Source: Campanula takesimana (lineage: Eukaryota; Streptophyta; Magnoliopsida; Asterales; Campanulaceae). Taken from it: a stretch of 64,000 bases of DNA. Positions 63,230-64,000 of the stretch are shown piece after piece (the stretch's first letter is position 1; each line of letters begins with the position of its first letter). Location: positions 62,001-126,000 of the forward strand of contig JAOWBW010000868.1 in assembly GCA_026119855.1 (NCBI GenBank), written 5' to 3'. The notes under the pieces are model-generated. The model was given only the letters and a program-made list of their open reading frames with translations. It was not told the origin of the DNA and did no database searches. The translations under genes were made by a program, and so were the position numbers.

Positions 63230-64000
63230 TGTAGACACCCCGCCTTGGACCGCTCACCCCGATTGCACACTTGATTTTGTGTTTCTCCCTCTTTTAAGTG
63301 TTTCCTGTTAGTTTCTGTTACTTTAGTTAAGTTCCAGACGGACTTTGTTAAGTCCCGGGGCTAAACTGAATAACAGTTCTAACTTTCTAGTCCATTCTGT
63401 CAGAAATCGCCTCTCAGAGTCGCGCGCCTCCGCCCCTTGAGGCCAGACGCGTACGCCTTCCGCCGCCTAGGTGGGATGCGCGCGCTTCTGGGGCGTGTCA
63501 GTTACAGATTCTGCCCAAGAATCTCTCCCTTGCTCATTATACATGATTTTGCCCGGGAAAGATTTCTTGGAGACTCCGTTTGGCTCCAAAAACAGTCACT
63601 TTTCAACTATAAAATCCCCTCCAATCCATCATTGGAGGAGGACCTTGGACATCATTACTTTCAAACCTTTTTTACTCACTTCTTTCCTAGACTTCTTCTT
63701 GGGACTTCTTCAACAAAGTATTCAACCTCTTCTTCAAGGCTTTTGCAAGAGGTTCTTTTTGAAGGATACTATAGGTAAAAGTCTTAATCATTTCTCCTCT
63801 CCTTCTTCTTCTTCTTCTTCTTCTTCAATCAAATGTGCAATCACCCAAAACCATTTGGGACATGACACCAACGGTCCTTTCATTACATTGAATTGGCCTA
63901 GGAGTCATCTCCCTACATTTCAAACTCTAAAACCCCTTTTTATCATCATTTTAATAGGAAGAACACATTTATCTTAAAAAGTGAATTATGAACAAACAAG
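63230..64000 (+). repeat. LTR of the B/C family (element E), cut by the window edge
   Basis: This piece starts TGTAGACACCCCGCC and follows the C LTR to 64000, covering about 770 of some 1040 bp. CGCG boxes lie at 63420-63490 and a short (TTC)n run at 63801-63826. It interrupts copia-2 gag. Whether it is a solo LTR or a whole element cannot be seen here. Confidence 0.9.

Noticed and set aside
63050..63238. ORF start at 63238 for copia-2 gag
   Set aside because: The first codons lie in the inserted LTR, so the start is a chimera; the gag homology begins only at 63229.
1..64000. tRNA, rRNA or ordinary host protein genes
   Set aside because: None seen; tRNA-like matches are primer-binding sites only, and every recognisable protein belongs to a mobile element.

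Overview
The window is intergenic DNA from a large, repeat-rich flowering-plant genome, probably a eudicot. It is built almost entirely of nested LTR retrotransposons and I see no ordinary host gene. The backbone is a Ty1/copia LTR (377 to about 58976, minus strand; its right boundary is tentative). Two long Ty3/gypsy elements landed in it. Element A (481-27557, minus; target duplication CTTAT) carries element B (11958-26136, minus; TTTAG) inside its own 5' LTR. Element C (28012-58156, plus; CTATC) carries element D (34303-49274, minus; GATTC) inside its reverse transcriptase. To the right lie a decayed 'putative gypsy-type transposase' ORF (58982-60330), a second copia element without ends (60543-63229, minus) and an LTR of the B/C family (63230 to the window end).

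A-D look like the Tat/Ogre lineage. They have a primer-binding site of the form GTGGCGACTCYGCTGGGGA, a GAGGGG polypurine tract, long LTRs and long UTRs; B and C also have a second, archaeal-type RNase H between reverse transcriptase and integrase. B and C belong to one family and carry gag-protease-pol. D keeps only gag-protease plus a second gag fragment, and A keeps only a gag remnant. All coding regions are broken by stops or frameshifts.

All four elements carry a gene on the strand opposite to gag-pol, between the 3' polypurine tract and the end of the sense coding region. It is a four-exon plant mobile domain (PMD, aminotransferase-like) gene whose introns are intact at the same places in three unrelated LTR families. 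B and C add a second antisense ORF (137-147 aa, basic, two S(V/I)F-RLG repeats); D adds a second, intronless PMD/DUF7745-like antisense gene.

Each family has its own short palindromic motif: CGCGCG boxes in B/C, GGCCGCGTGGCC in D, CCGTACGG in A. It lies upstream of the TATA box in the U3 of the LTR and again upstream of the antisense genes. Downstream of the antisense genes in B, C and D is a pair of hairpins with U-tracts whose stems covary between copies and which resembles a double ENE (RNA-stabilising triple-helix element). A second covarying hairpin, bounded by CTACG and CGTAG, recurs nine times in A-D.

The likely overall picture is a retrotransposon with a bidirectional programme: LTR-driven sense gag-pol, and a separately promoted, spliced, possibly RNA-stabilised antisense accessory module that survives retrotransposition with its introns because the genomic RNA is its complement.
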